DNA of 64,000 nucleotides. It comes from Adiantum capillus-veneris. Taxonomy: Eukaryota; Streptophyta; Polypodiopsida; Polypodiales; Pteridaceae. Positions within the stretch are counted from its first letter, which is position 1. The number at the start of each line of letters is the position of its first letter. This document shows, piece after piece, positions 42,084 to 53,327 of the stretch. The DNA is taken from contig CM043962.1 of NCBI GenBank assembly GCA_014529385.2, forward strand, positions 42,874,598-42,938,597. The letters are read 5' to 3'. Under the pieces are notes generated by a model. That model worked only from the letters and a program-made list of their open reading frames with translations, ran no database searches and was not told the DNA's origin. The position numbers and the translations under genes are program-made.

Positions 42084-44690
42084 GGCCCCATAGATCATAT
42101 TTGACCTCCTCTCCCTCTTCTCCAAATATCAAGTGAGTTTATGCTTGTGGTTTCTTAAACCTATGACAACGTGATATGTCAATTACAGATGGGAAAAGCG
42201 AATTTCAATATTTTTTGCAAACACTATTGGGGTTAAACAAGGATGTTGCTTATCATCAACTCTCTTTGGTCTATGCATTGATTATTTAAAACAAATGTTA
42301 CCTGACTTTATGCAACAAGAAGGCATTGAAGAGATTACTATTTGCAATGTTGTAATCATGCTTTAGCTGTATGTAGACGTTGTAGTGCTTTGATCACATA
42401 CTTTAGAGGATGTACAAAAGCATATCGTTGTCCTTGAGAAATTTTGCTTGCATAGTGGGTTGATTGTGGATAATTTTAAAACAAAGGTTATGCTTGTGAA
42501 ACCCACCATAAGGAGAAGCCATGCATTGTGTATAACAATGAGACACATAAAGTTGATGAGAGCTTTAAGTACCTTGGCCTTGAGGTTTTGGCCAACCATA
42601 AGGAGAAGCCATGCATTGTGTATAGCAACGAGACACATGGAATTGTTGAGAGCTCTGAGTATCTTGGCCTTGAGGTTCCAGCCAATCATAAGTGGCGTGC
42701 ATGCGCTATTCATCATTTGGAAGCTAAGAAGTGAGTATGTTATGCATTTGAGAACATGTCGAATGCAGGGGGTGTCAAATGTTGAATTCTCAAGAAGTAC
42801 CTTTTCGACACATTGGTGAAACTGTTTCTTCTTCATGGAGTTTAAGTGTGGTAAAGGAGCATCTTAAAATCTAGTTGGAATGAATTTAAGAATGTCCAAA
42901 AGCCTTTTGTTACAAAGTTTCTCCAAGTTAAGACACAAACACTATATATGCTCCTACTTCTCGAGTTGAGATCTCTTCCAATTGAGGTTCTTACAAACTT
43001 TCTCCAAGTTAAAGACAGTAACACCATATATGCTCCTACTTCTTGAGTCAATATCTCTTCCAATTGAGGTTACGGGTATAAAAAGCATTTGGAGTACGTC
43101 ATAAAGATGAACGAAAAACCCTCACATTGATTTTTGATAATTGCATAGGAATCAAGAAAAAAGTTTAGAAGACGCATAAAAGCAAGATCTTAAGCATGAG
43201 ATGGATGCAAGGCATCAAGAAGTGGTTTGTGATATGGGATTGTTAGCAGGTCACTGCGATCGGACATCTACAACATAGTTGTCTGGCATTAACATAATGT
43301 CAATACTTAGGGAAGCGACTCGGATTGGGCAAGGAGACTCTTTGAGGTTGTCAATCCTCAAGAAGTGAATCTAACAAGCATTTGCAACAACTCAACAAGC
43401 AAACCACCACTCAATGATCGAAAAATATTTTTATATCCTTTCTCACCGCTCTTGGTCATCACGCCATTTAGACACTCAAACGGACTCGGAATGCAACGAA
43501 ACTTTGGAAGGAGGTCTAAGAGGTCTAGAGGCACTATCCTACAGAGTCTAGTTGCAATCCAACAAGGCTCCAAAATCACAATCCATCATGATCAAGGTCC
43601 TGAAAAATTCAATAAAACTGTCTCGAAAGGTCGCCCTGTGGTCTAGAAACACTCTTCTATGGTCAAAATGTCAAAAAACAATGATTTAAGCACTCAAATA
43701 TGAAGAAATAGCTCGCACATGCGTAGTTGCAAACCTCAACAAAACTCACAATGCTTACACTTAATTGAAAGAGCAAGGAGAGAGGAACACAATGCAAGTT
43801 TCAGAATTGAAATCAGATTACCGAATCATTAGTTATGAAGATTACAAGTTGGAGCAGCTTTGGCCGCTTAAGCGTATGTACATCATAACTCTTAATTCGC
43901 TTCAAGATAAGCATTTTCACAATAAGGTTATTGACTTTTATACCTAGGGATTTCTAAATGGCCAATGGCTGGCTCACATGGACCTTTACACATATCATGA
44001 CAGGATTACAACTCAGGGAATTGACCTGCTACTCTGGAATCATGTCTTGCGCACAGTGTAGCTACACTAGCTTGGAAAATAATAGAGTACATATGTGATG
44101 TCCAATAGTGTCCGACCAAGTGGGCGTCCGCGTATTGTATCCAGCTAACAGGGGCGTGTCACACTTGCTACATGATGTCTCAACATACTATCAAGTGAAT
44201 GAAGCTTTCTACAATGCCAATGTATTATGGCTTGGGGACATCCGGAAGGTCACACTTTATACATTAATCCATCGATATTGCTCCCAACCACAAAACCATA
44301 AGAGGAAATCATTCTCACCCTTAAATGCTTGAGTATATCCCCTTGTGTCAGTATAATGCACTATCGCAAACATTTGGCTTAGCTCCCACTCCCTTCGATG
44401 CAAGATGGGGTGTTACGGAAATGCAGAAGAGTTACATCAGCTATGCACTTTATGCTCATTGCAAGTTCTCGTGCCACACACTACTAGAGTGCTCATCTTT
44501 TGCTCACATTCGAACTTTGTTTCCTCACATTTTCAGCCATGACTTAAACCTATGCACTTTTCTCTCACAGCCACAGTGTGGGCTCTCCATTGGGATTCTC
44601 ATCACAATGATACTAGAGCATCGGAAATCACATATCCTCTCTATACATAGTACATCACATATATCTATGGTCCCATAAAGTCCTATTTAA
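42084..44690 (+). mobile_element. LINE-3 fragment c (duplicated block copy II)
   Basis: Begins with a tail remnant of a previous copy (CCCCATAGATCATATTTGA). It then has the same RT remains as fragment b: a decayed GVKQGC box near 42230, 'LENFCLHSG'-type sequence, and the doubled 'YLGLEV' segments near 42560-42690. After the inserted 910-bp block the C-terminal region resumes at 44156, including 'CHTLLECSSFAHIRTLFPHI' (44470-44530), and ends with the tail GGTCCCATAAAGTCCTATTTA. Confidence 0.8.
43241..44150. repeat. Probable solo LTR inserted in LINE-3 fragment c
   Basis: The insert starts TGTTAGCAGG and ends CCAGCTAACA (inverted ends TGTTAGC/GCTAACA). It is absent from the collinear place in fragment b (around 33500). 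Flanking 5-mers GGGAT and GGGGC agree at three positions, so any target duplication is eroded. No internal retrotransposon sequence follows. Orientation is not clear. Confidence 0.68.
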
Positions 44691-44735
44691 CCTCCGAGGA
44701 TGACAATAAAATTTATATATGGAAAGTGGGGCTTG

Positions 44736-44960
44736 TGTTACCATATATATGTGGTAGTGATGTGTGTGAACACACTTAGGATTGTCGGCATTTTTTCCCT
44801 CACTAGGAGGTTTTTTCCCATGTGCATTGTAGATACGCCCATCACTCTAGGGCTATCTATCTTTCCATTGCACACTAAGTAATACACTCTTATTGTGTGC
44901 CTTGAGCTTCCTTCGTCTTCTCCAAGCTATGTGTGTTTTCTTGCAACCCTAATTCCAACA
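44736..44960 (+). repeat. Copia-B 5' LTR (225 bp)
   Basis: Highly similar to 57774-58000, with TG/CA ends and the target duplication GCTTG outside. Confidence 0.93.
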
Positions 44961-44962
44961 AT

Positions 44963-44974
44963 TGGTATCAGAGC
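44963..44974 (+). promoter_or_regulatory. Copia-B primer-binding site
   Basis: TGGTATCAGAGC, exact tRNA-iMet type, two bases after the 5' LTR end. Confidence 0.93.
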
Positions 44975-45329
44975 AAGTCACGTCCTCCCAAGCTTAGTCG
45001 CCAGCAGTTCCTGCACATGCGTGCTCACTTTCTTTGATTTCTGTGAGCTTTTTAGCGAGCGTTCGTAGGTTGAAAAAAAAATTGGGCAAGTTCAAATAGC
45101 TCAGTCTGCTCAAATTTTTTATTCGGGCTCATTTTGGCCTGCGTTTCAAATATATGTAGTATTGCACATGCTATTTTGTCATTTTGTATAGAGTTTCTAT
45201 TAGTGCCGTTTTCTGCATAACAGGTCTCTTCTTACAGTCTTCTATAGTTTGTGTTATATAGCATGTGTTATTCTTGCTTTGTTTCTCCTCTTTTCGGGCA
45301 GTTTTCACATCAGGTGCAGGCATTCGTCA

Positions 45330-46327
45330 TGTCTGACAACAACACAGATGTGTTCAAGATGTTTGCTGTTGAGGACAGATTGGATGGGGACATTTACCCT
45401 ATGTGGGATTACATGATGCAACATGTATTTGTGTCAAAGGGTATCTAGAATATTGTGTAGGACATTGATGTACGTCCTGGTTTCGAGGATGTAGGCGATG
45501 TTGAGGATGTTGTAGGTCTTGCTGCTATTCGAGTTGTTTTGCCTACTTGTAAAGGATGCACAGGCTCATGCATTGATTGTGTTGTCTGTGAAGCACACCA
45601 TTACTCATCACATTCATTCAACAAAATTTGCAAAATGGGCTTGGGATATTTTGGCTGGTCTTTATGCAAGTCGCAATGAGGCTAAAATTGCATTTCTGCG
45701 TAAAGAGTTGGAGTCGAAGATTATGCATGAGGAAGATGACATGGACACTTTCCTTCCTGGTATCGAGGATATCAATGAGCAACTTATTTCTGCAGGAGAA
45801 GTCATTCAGACAATTCCCTTGTGCAGACTGTTCTTGATGCCTTGCCAGATTCTTACCAGACTTTTGCTAGTACTTGGAGACTTATGACCCAAGGAAATCT
45901 TGAAGTTGTCAAGTTTGATGCATTATGCACATTGCTCTTACAAGAGTTGCTTTCTAGAAAAAACAAGACTAGACAGCGTGCAGTTGAACAGGCCTTTATT
46001 GCTGCTCAAAGAAAAGGTGGTAATAGCAATGCCACTTGTTACGGTTCTTCTGCGAGTGGGAAATCACATGTTCCTAATGCTTTTGCTGGTAGCAATTCGT
46101 CTGGAAATTATGGTGATAAGGGCAAAAAGAAGATGCGTTGCCATTATTGTAAAGCTAATGATCACTTGATCAAGCAGTGTCCTAAGTTGAAGGCCAAAGA
46201 GGCTAAGAAGAAAGAGGGTGGTTCCACTGCAAATGTTGGTTCCACTACAAATGCAGCTATTGTTGAGTCTTCTGTGAAAGGAGACTGTGATGGTGATGTT
46301 GATACAAAATGGGCTTTTAGTGCATAG
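45330..46327 (+). pseudogene. Copia-B gag with zinc knuckle
   Basis: Starts with ATG at 45330 ('MSDNNTDVFKMFAVEDRLDG'). It passes through a stop near 45448 and frame changes at about 45520 and 45830. The UBN2-type gag core is readable: 'TKFAKWAWDILAGLYASRNE', 'FLRKELESKIMHEEDDM' and 'VLDALPDSYQTFASTW'. The knuckle 'CHYCKANDHLIKQC' is C-x2-C-x4-H-x4-C. The last part (45821-46327) is open to its stop. Confidence 0.85.
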
Positions 46328-46359
46328 TGTACCTATAATCCTGTTGTCCATGATGATGC

Positions 46360-47055
46360 ATGTCAACTGCTGCAGATTCGCATGTGTGGTATTTTGACAA
46401 TGGTGCTACGAAGCACATTACCTCACATCATGATTTGTTCACCTCTCTTGAGTCTGTCCCTCATGTTAATTTAGTCACTTGTGTCAACAATGCCTCTTAT
46501 CCGGTTCAGGGAGTTGGAAAGATTGTGCTTACTGTTGCAAATGGCATCTCTTTCACACTTGTTGATGCACTTTATGTACCTGGGATCAAGAAGAATATTT
46601 TTTCTATATCTACACTTGTTAGATTTGGACGTGTAGTCAAATTTGTGGATGATCGATGTACAGTACATGCTCTCATTTTTTGTGATGAAATTGTTGCATC
46701 TGGCATTTTATGTCGTGGGTTGTATAAGCTCACTTTGTATGACAAGTGTGGGCAGAATTTTGTAAATGAAGTTGAGGCTATTTCTGATGCAGAACTTTGG
46801 CATGCACGTTTTGGAAATCTAAATTTTGCCCTTTTGCCACGTTTGCAGAAATCTGATAAGGTTTCTTCTTTGCCGCCTCTTGAAGAACCTGTCAAACATG
46901 TTTGTGAATGTTGTACTTTGGGTAAGATGCAGCGTTCGAAGTTTCCAAGGATGGTCAGTCAGGGCCACATGCAGGTTGCAGGTTGCAGGTTGTGCATAGT
47001 GGTGTTTGTGGACCCATGTAAACTCCATCCTTCGGCAATTACCTTTACTTCGTGA
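46360..47055 (+). pseudogene. Copia-B protease and pre-integrase domain
   Basis: Open frame. 'VWYFDNGATKHITSHHDLF' is the Copia protease active-site region with Asp-Asn-Gly where Asp-Ser-Gly is usual. 'LYVPGIKKNIFSISTLV' follows. 'ELWHARFGNLNFALLPRLQK' and 'CECCTLGKMQRSKFP' form the zinc-binding pre-integrase region (H and C ligands present). A small tandem duplication (CAGGTTGCAGGTTGCAGG, 46973-46990) shifts the frame just after it. Confidence 0.85.
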
Positions 47056-47485
47056 CTTCCATTGATGATTACACCAGGCATGCATGGGTATTTCCACTTA
47101 AAGCAAAGTTCGAAGTATTTATGTGCTTCAAACAATTTTTGGCTATGGCTAAAAATGTCTGGAAATGTACTATGGGCACCCTCCATTCCGATCGAGGGGG
47201 GGAGTATATGTCTCATGAATTTAATGCATTTTTGGCTAGTCGTGGTATTAAACACCAATGTACATTTCCTTATACGCCTCTGCAAAATGGTGTTGCTGAG
47301 AGGAAAAACATGTCACTTACAGAAATGGCACGATGTATGGTCAAAAGTCAAGCTTTTCCGCATTTGTTTTAGCTTGAGGCCATCGTGTGTGCCACTTATG
47401 TACTTAACAGGTGTCCTACGAAAGCTTTGTGGTCTATTACTCCATACGAAGCATGACGTGATAGAAAGCCTTCTATTGGACACGT
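47040..47485 (+). pseudogene. Copia-B integrase core, cut by insertion
   Basis: 'TSIDDYTRHAWVFPLKAKFE' carries the first catalytic Asp, 'GTLHSDRGGEYMSHEFNAF' the second, and 'PLQNGVAERKNMSLTEMARC' the Glu. After 'CPTKALWSITPYEA' a stop replaces the usual Trp. The reading runs to ATTGGACACGT at 47485, where TGGAGAGGG of the inserted LTR begins. It resumes at 55636. Confidence 0.88.
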
Positions 47486-48669
47486 TGGAGAGGGGGAATG
47501 GGGGAACACACCCGGCACAAACACAAGGGCCTCTCTATAGCTCAGGGTATTCACAGCACCCCTATGCTCTCGGAAAACACCTTCAAACACACAACTCACA
47601 CTAGCAGACCACCGCCTGCTCGATTAACACTGCTCACACACTGCACAAAACCACCACACGACGCACACTTGTTGCCATGGTCTATCTCCTCCCTTACACA
47701 CACTCACAACAACTCAATCTCACTCTCTCATACAACACTGTCGGTCCGGGGGGGCACACACTTCCACGCAGCCGGCACCGAGGGACAACACCATAGCAGG
47801 AGAAAGAGAAGGGGGGAAGGGGAAACAACAGCAAGAAGGGGCACCAACGACTCTATTGCACTCCACAAAACACCTGTACAAACTCACACTGCCATCACCA
47901 TGGCCATTTACACAAGGAAAAGGCAAAGGGCTTGACAGACACACTCCTCTGTCCAAAAACTCCCCTTTGCGGGCTTCAAAACGGGCCCAAAACTAAGCCA
48001 AAAACTAAGAAGAAGCCCCTACTTTTATTCATTTTTTACTTTTATAGGGTGGGGGGGTTTAATTTGGGAAATTGCACTTTGATTGGTCCATATGGCACCC
48101 ATTTTTGGTATCTTTTGGGGAGGGGGGCACCGCCTTATTCCATCAGCTCTCTTTCTCTATTTTGCACTTGGGGGGGGGGGGCATTAGCGATGTAGCTATT
48201 GCCCTTGGCATTATTTATTTTTATCCTTCAATTTTTACCCTCTTTGGGCTTAGGCTTGCACTACTCAATTTTTGACTTTGACCTTCTCCCTCTATCCGAA
48301 TCCTCCTTGGCCCCTTTTGCTCTTTGGTCCATGCCTTTGCCTGGCTTTGATTTGTCCGGCCTTCTATCAACCCTTTTGCTCTCTGGCCCAATTGTCCTTC
48401 ACTTTAGCCCTTAGCTTTGGTTTCCTTTGCACACCTTGGAGACCTCCGGATTTCCCCTCTCTCTCTCTCTCTCTATGCTCCATCTCCGCGGGACTTTCCT
48501 CTTAGCTGAGGGGGGGAGGCAATAGCGATGTCGCTATTGCCCCCTCTCTCCTTTAAAATTTCGAAGCCCCATGGGCCCGTGGGAACTACCACGACACATC
48601 ATCACTGCCAAGCTTTCACATGCGGGCGTACCGCCTCAGGCGCCGCCTCATCTAGTCAAAAACCACCGC
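47178..48669 (+). repeat. 1.49-kb tandem duplication, first unit
   Basis: Consists of the Copia-B integrase 3' part (47178-47485) plus the first ~1.18 kb of the inserted LTR (47486-48669). Unit two starts at about 48670 with the same GCACCCTCCATTCCGATC and runs on into the full LTR. The junction at 48660-48672 shares ACCGCACC-type microhomology with both parents. Confidence 0.85.
47486..48669 (-). repeat. Truncated extra LTR copy (from tandem duplication)
   Basis: Matches the first ~1.18 kb of 48978-51233 and 53328-54500. It is cut at CTAGTCAAAAACCACCG. Confidence 0.85.
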
Positions 48670-48670
48670 A

Positions 48671-48977
48671 CCCTCCATTCCGATCTAGGGGGGGAGTATA
48701 TGTCTCATGAATTTAATGCATTTTTGGCTAGTCGTGGGATTAAACACCAATGTACATTTCCTTATACACCTCTGCAAAATGGTGTTTCTGAGAGGAAAAA
48801 CATGTCACTTACAGAAATGGCACGATGTATGGTCAAAAGTCAAGCTTTTCCGCATTTGTTTTGGCTTGAGGCCATCGTGTGTGCCACTTATGTACTTAAC
48901 AGGTGTCCTACAAAAGCTTTGTGGTCTATTACTCCATACGAAGCATGACGTGATAGAAAGCCTTCTATTGGACACGT
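48671..48977 (+). pseudogene. Copia-B integrase fragment, second copy
   Basis: Nearly identical to 47179-47485, with the second Asp and Glu blocks ('HSDLGGEYMSHEF', 'NGVSERKNMSL'). It ends at the second junction with the LTR (48977/48978). It keeps a Trp codon (FWLEAIV) where the first copy has a stop, so the first copy mutated after duplication or the two diverged separately. Confidence 0.85.
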
Positions 48978-51233
48978 TGGAGAGGGGGAATGGGGGAACA
49001 CACCCGGCACAAACACAATATAGCTCAGGGTATTCACAGCACCCCTATCCTCTTGGAAAACACCTTCAAACACACAACTCACACTAGCAAACCACCGCCT
49101 GCTCGATTAACACTTCTCACACACTCCACAAAACCACCACACGACGCACACTTGTTGCCATGGTCTATCTCCTCCCTTACACACACTCACAACAACTCAA
49201 TCTCACTCTCTCATACAACACTGTCGGTCCGGGGGGGCACACACTTCCACGCAGCCGGCACCGAGGGACAACACCATAGCAGGAGAAAGAGAAGGGGGGA
49301 AGGGGAAACAACAGCAAGAAGGGGCAACAATGACTCTATTGCACTCCACAAAACACATGTACAAACTCACACTGCCATCACCATGGCCATTTACACAAGG
49401 AAAAGGCAAAGGGCTTGACAGGCACACTCCTCTGTCCAAAAACTCCCCTTTGCAGGCTTCAAAACGGGCCCAAAACTAGGCCAAAAAGCTAAGAAGAAGC
49501 CCCTAATATTATTCATTTTTTACTTTTATAGGGTGGGGGGGTTTAATTTGGGAAATTGCACTTTGATTGGTCCATATGGCACCCATTTTTGGTACCTTTT
49601 GGGGAGGGGGGCACCGCCTTATTCCATCTGCTCTCTTTCTCTCTTTTGCACTTTGGGGGGGGCATTAGCGATGTAGCTATTGCCCTTGGCATTTTTTTTA
49701 ATTTTTTTTTTATACTTCATTTTTTACCCTCTTTGGGCTTAGCCTTACACTACTCAATTTTTTACTTTGACCTTCTCCCTCTATCCGAATCCTCCTTGGC
49801 CCCTTTTGCTCTTTGGTCCATGCCTTTGCCCGGCTTTGATTTTTCCGGCCTTCTATCAACCCTTTTGCTCTCTAGCCCAGTTGTCCTTCACTTTGGCCCT
49901 TAGCTTTGGTTGGCTTTGCACACCTTGGAGACCTCCAGATTGCCCCTGTCTCTCTCTCTATGCTCCATCTCCGCGGGACTTTCCTCTTAGCTGAGGGAGG
50001 GAGGCAATAGTGATGTCGCTATTGCCCCCTCTCTCTCCTTTAAAATTTCGGGGCCCCATGGGCCCATGGGAACGGCCGCGACACGTCATCACTGCCAAGC
50101 TCTCACACGCGGGCGCGCCACCTCATCTCGCCAAAAACCACCGCCATATGCCCCGCAGGGCCGCGCGTCGCTCGGCAACACCAACTCACAGCGCCGCTGG
50201 GCGTCCGCCATAGCTCACGGAGCTTGGAGCTCCCCATACTCCCCCTTGGTTACCTTATGGGGCCTCAAGGCCTAGCCTATGAAGCGCGTACTCCCGCTGC
50301 CTTGCTGCGCATATGGGGCTATGCCCGGAGCCACGTGGCAATTCCCAATGCCCTCGCCCTCAAACTCCATGGAAGCCTCCTAAAGAAAGTATTAAAAAAA
50401 ACTTCTTTTGGCCTTTCTTTCCCAGGTTTTACTCCACCACCCCGGGGTCAGGTCTTCAAACAGCAAAGCCCTGCCTGGTTTTCGCTGTGTTGGCTCCCGA
50501 GCCATGCAAACCCCACTGCATTCTGACTCTCTGGAGTTCGCTATCCAAGGCCACAAAAAACGGAAAAAATCATCTGCAATTGTTCACTGCGCACGGCTCC
50601 CAACTCCATCTTTCTGTATCTGGCCGACCAAGCATCCGATTAACGTGCCATCAACTCGTGCTAGCTCCACATAGTGCACACTATTACCGATAGCCTTGGC
50701 GAGGCCGAAACAATGCCCAATGGCACATTTTCCAGTGCGGTCAAAGGAGCTCAGACCCGGTCCCCGAAAAATCTTCAACTGACCATATCTTGCTAACCAG
50801 AGCTCCGATTCAGAATCCGAAAAGACAGGCATGCTCCACAACTCAAGCACTACACATGTATACACTAACATCAGGCTGGGCTACCTGTCCCCAGCTGCCC
50901 TGTCCGTCGGGAATCTGCTACCCACTCTTCCTCTAAACTGCAATATCTGGAGCACCGGGGCTCCATTTGACGAGCCGTCTGGACCGGCTTGGAAAGCACA
51001 CTGAACACCACATTCTAGCACATAAAACTCACATCTTGGGCACAGTAGGCCACCAACCTACTTGGATCTTTGCAGCACACCTTTGGCCTAAAAAACCACT
51101 TCGAGCATACACCTCCGCTATCCTTGGGCTGCCCAGGGCCTTGGTACCTGCCCTAGCCTTTTGCACTGCACTCGACTGCTTCCTCTGCCTGGCATAGACC
51201 ATCTCCTAGCTCGGACCAACTTTAGCTGCACCA
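48978..51233 (-). repeat. 3' LTR of gag-only element (2256 bp)
   Basis: Begins TGGAGAGGGGGAATGG and ends CTTTAGCTGCACCA. It is very similar to 53328-55631 throughout. A TATAAAAG box on the minus strand lies near 49523-49530. It includes the palindrome GGCAATAG..CTATTGCC near 50003. Open frames inside are repeated in every LTR copy and carry no known domain. Confidence 0.88.
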
Positions 51234-51252
51234 TCATTGCCCACCCCCTCGT
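51234..51252 (-). promoter_or_regulatory. Polypurine tract of gag-only element
   Basis: On the minus strand CGAGGGGGTGGGCAATGA immediately precedes the 3' LTR, as expected for plus-strand priming. Confidence 0.7.
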
Positions 51253-51642
51253 TGAACATTTATGTTCAACCACACATGGCCTTATTGCACTAAAAAACTG
51301 CACACCCAAAATAGACTCTCTATACACTGCAAAACCACTTAGCATATATACAAGAAACTGGCATCTGCTACCCGCTGTCTTTGCTCATGCGGGTTGCCCA
51401 ATCCCCTGCTTTACCTGTAATCACCCTCCTGGGTCAAACACCTTGCATTGGTCTTCTCCATCCACCTGTAACACTCTTGCATAGTTCCACACCAAGGCAC
51501 ACGCCCAACTGCATATCCAAACTGTCAACATCATACCTCTACCGCTCCAAGCACTCCTTGACAAACTGCCCACTGGCAACCAAGCACCTTCAAGAAAACC
51601 AAATAGAGCACCTTCATGCTCACCATCCTGCTCAATCAACAC

Positions 51643-53231
51643 TCACGACCTACCTGAACCGCCCTCCCATCCATGTAAAGCTAGATCCTCGTCTAGCAGA
51701 TCCTGCACCTGCTCAACAGCATACTGCACAATTGTTTTGATTAGCATTCCCTTCACCCACCACTCACAAACCTCCTTACAAATCTTGGACACCGCCTTGG
51801 AATCCGCATCACCTATCAGAGAGGGCACTGACTGTGTAGGAAGCACCTCTAACTTTGACTTCTTATTGTCCTTCTCGCCCGCCATGAACTCAATTCCAGC
51901 ATCGTCGAGCTCCTCCTTGTCAATTGGCCCTTCAAGGTCAATAAGCACCACCTGTTTGTCCACTGCAATTACCTGTTCTTCTACTGCTGCATCATCAATC
52001 TCTGCCAAGGAAGAGAGAAACTCGTTCTCTATCACATTCTCCTCGTCCTCTTCCATAGGTACAATTGCTCCACGTCTTTTGGCAAAACCTTGCACCTGTT
52101 GCACCACCATGGCATACTCTACTGCTACCTTCATCATCATGGCCATTAGCATGGCACCGCACACCGATTTTACATGCTCTTCACCACATGTAGGCCTAGA
52201 CTGGTCCATTTGGTCTTCACTAGACACTTCGGCTTGCACTTCATGCTGCTCTTCGCACATATTCACTGCCTCTCCACTCACATGTAAGAGGTCGAACTCA
52301 TCATACCTGGATTGAGATGACTCGGTCTCCCAACTCGTGTCTGCGTCCATAGAGCTATTATCACTCGACCCAGTCTCCACTTCGGTTTCAAGCTCAGGAA
52401 CCTCCTCTAGCTTCACCGCTTCAACTTCGTCTGCAAACCGCACTCCTTGCTCTTTACCACACTTCAATGGAGCTTCAACAGCCACACTCGAACTTGGCAA
52501 CACTTCCTTTGTCCACTCTGGAACCACCTGCACTTCCTCCATAACTGGAACCACTCTAGCCGGCATCTTCAGCATAGGAACCATCCTGTCTCTTTGCAGC
52601 CAAAGAACCCTTGATTCTTCTCGCACTTGCACTTCTCTTTGCATACCTGTGGCTCCGCTACCATCGCATCACACTGCCTTGGCTTCACTGCACTTGGCAA
52701 ACCTTGCCTAGCCTCGTGCTTCTTCAAAATCTTCTTGGTTCGCCCTCTCGCTAGAGCTACCGCCTCTTCATACGACATTGGACCATCTATTTCCACTTTA
52801 TCTCGCACCTCCTCATGCAAGCAATCCATGAACTTACACAATTTCAGAAAACTAGCATTTTCTGCAGCAGTTACCTTGATCAATTTCCCCCAAAGGGCTT
52901 CGAACTCCCACTCGAACGCTTGAAAATCACCCTCCAAGCTTTGCTTTAATCCATCCAGCTTCCACTTTACCTCATCTAGCTGCACATCCGCTACAAATCT
53001 GCTTCAAAAAGCCGCCTCCAAGGCTTTGCAATGAGCTTTTTCTTCTTCACCAAGGCTATCGAACCATAGCTTTGCTTTACCACGAACCAGGAGTGGGAAC
53101 ACCTGTACCGCACCATCTTCTCTCGATAGACCGCTTTCCAACACGAACAATACGTAGTCTTGAAGCCAAGTTTCTGCATCTTCAACCCCATTGAAAATGG
53201 GAAATCCCGTCCAAGCCATCACTAGCAGCAC
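51643..53231 (-). pseudogene. Gag of the non-autonomous LTR element
   Basis: Frame 53231-53004 is a Gypsy-type gag N-terminus: 'FPIFNGVEDAETWLQDYVLF' and 'FPLLVRGKAKLWFDSL'. The reading continues after frameshifts in 52985-52569 ('GPMSYEEAVALARGRTKKIL') and in a 333-codon frame 52644-51643. The last is very acidic ('ETEVETGSSDNSSMDADTSW') with no enzyme motif or zinc knuckle that I can see. Related autonomous elements would have to supply the replication enzymes. An open antisense frame (51737-52315) is a shadow. Confidence 0.75.
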
Positions 53232-53310
53232 CTGCTCTTCAAAGGCCGCACCTTTGGCATCACAAAAATCACTGCTTCGACTTCAACTAGGAGCATTAGC
53301 ATACTCCTCC

Positions 53311-53327
53311 GTGGGGGCACCAAAAGA
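53311..53327 (-). promoter_or_regulatory. Putative primer site of gag-only element
   Basis: Next to the inner end of the 5' LTR, the minus strand reads TCTTTTGGTGCCCCCAC. TGGTGCC..-type sites are used by many Gypsy elements. The tRNA is not identified. Confidence 0.55.

Noticed and set aside
47498-50274. Repeated 80-145-codon frames in the long LTRs
   Set aside because: They recur in each LTR copy as expected for repeats, with frame differences between copies and no recognisable domain.
51737-52315. 192-codon plus-strand ORF
   Set aside because: Antisense shadow of the acidic gag extension; Ser/Thr-rich composition follows from the opposite frame.
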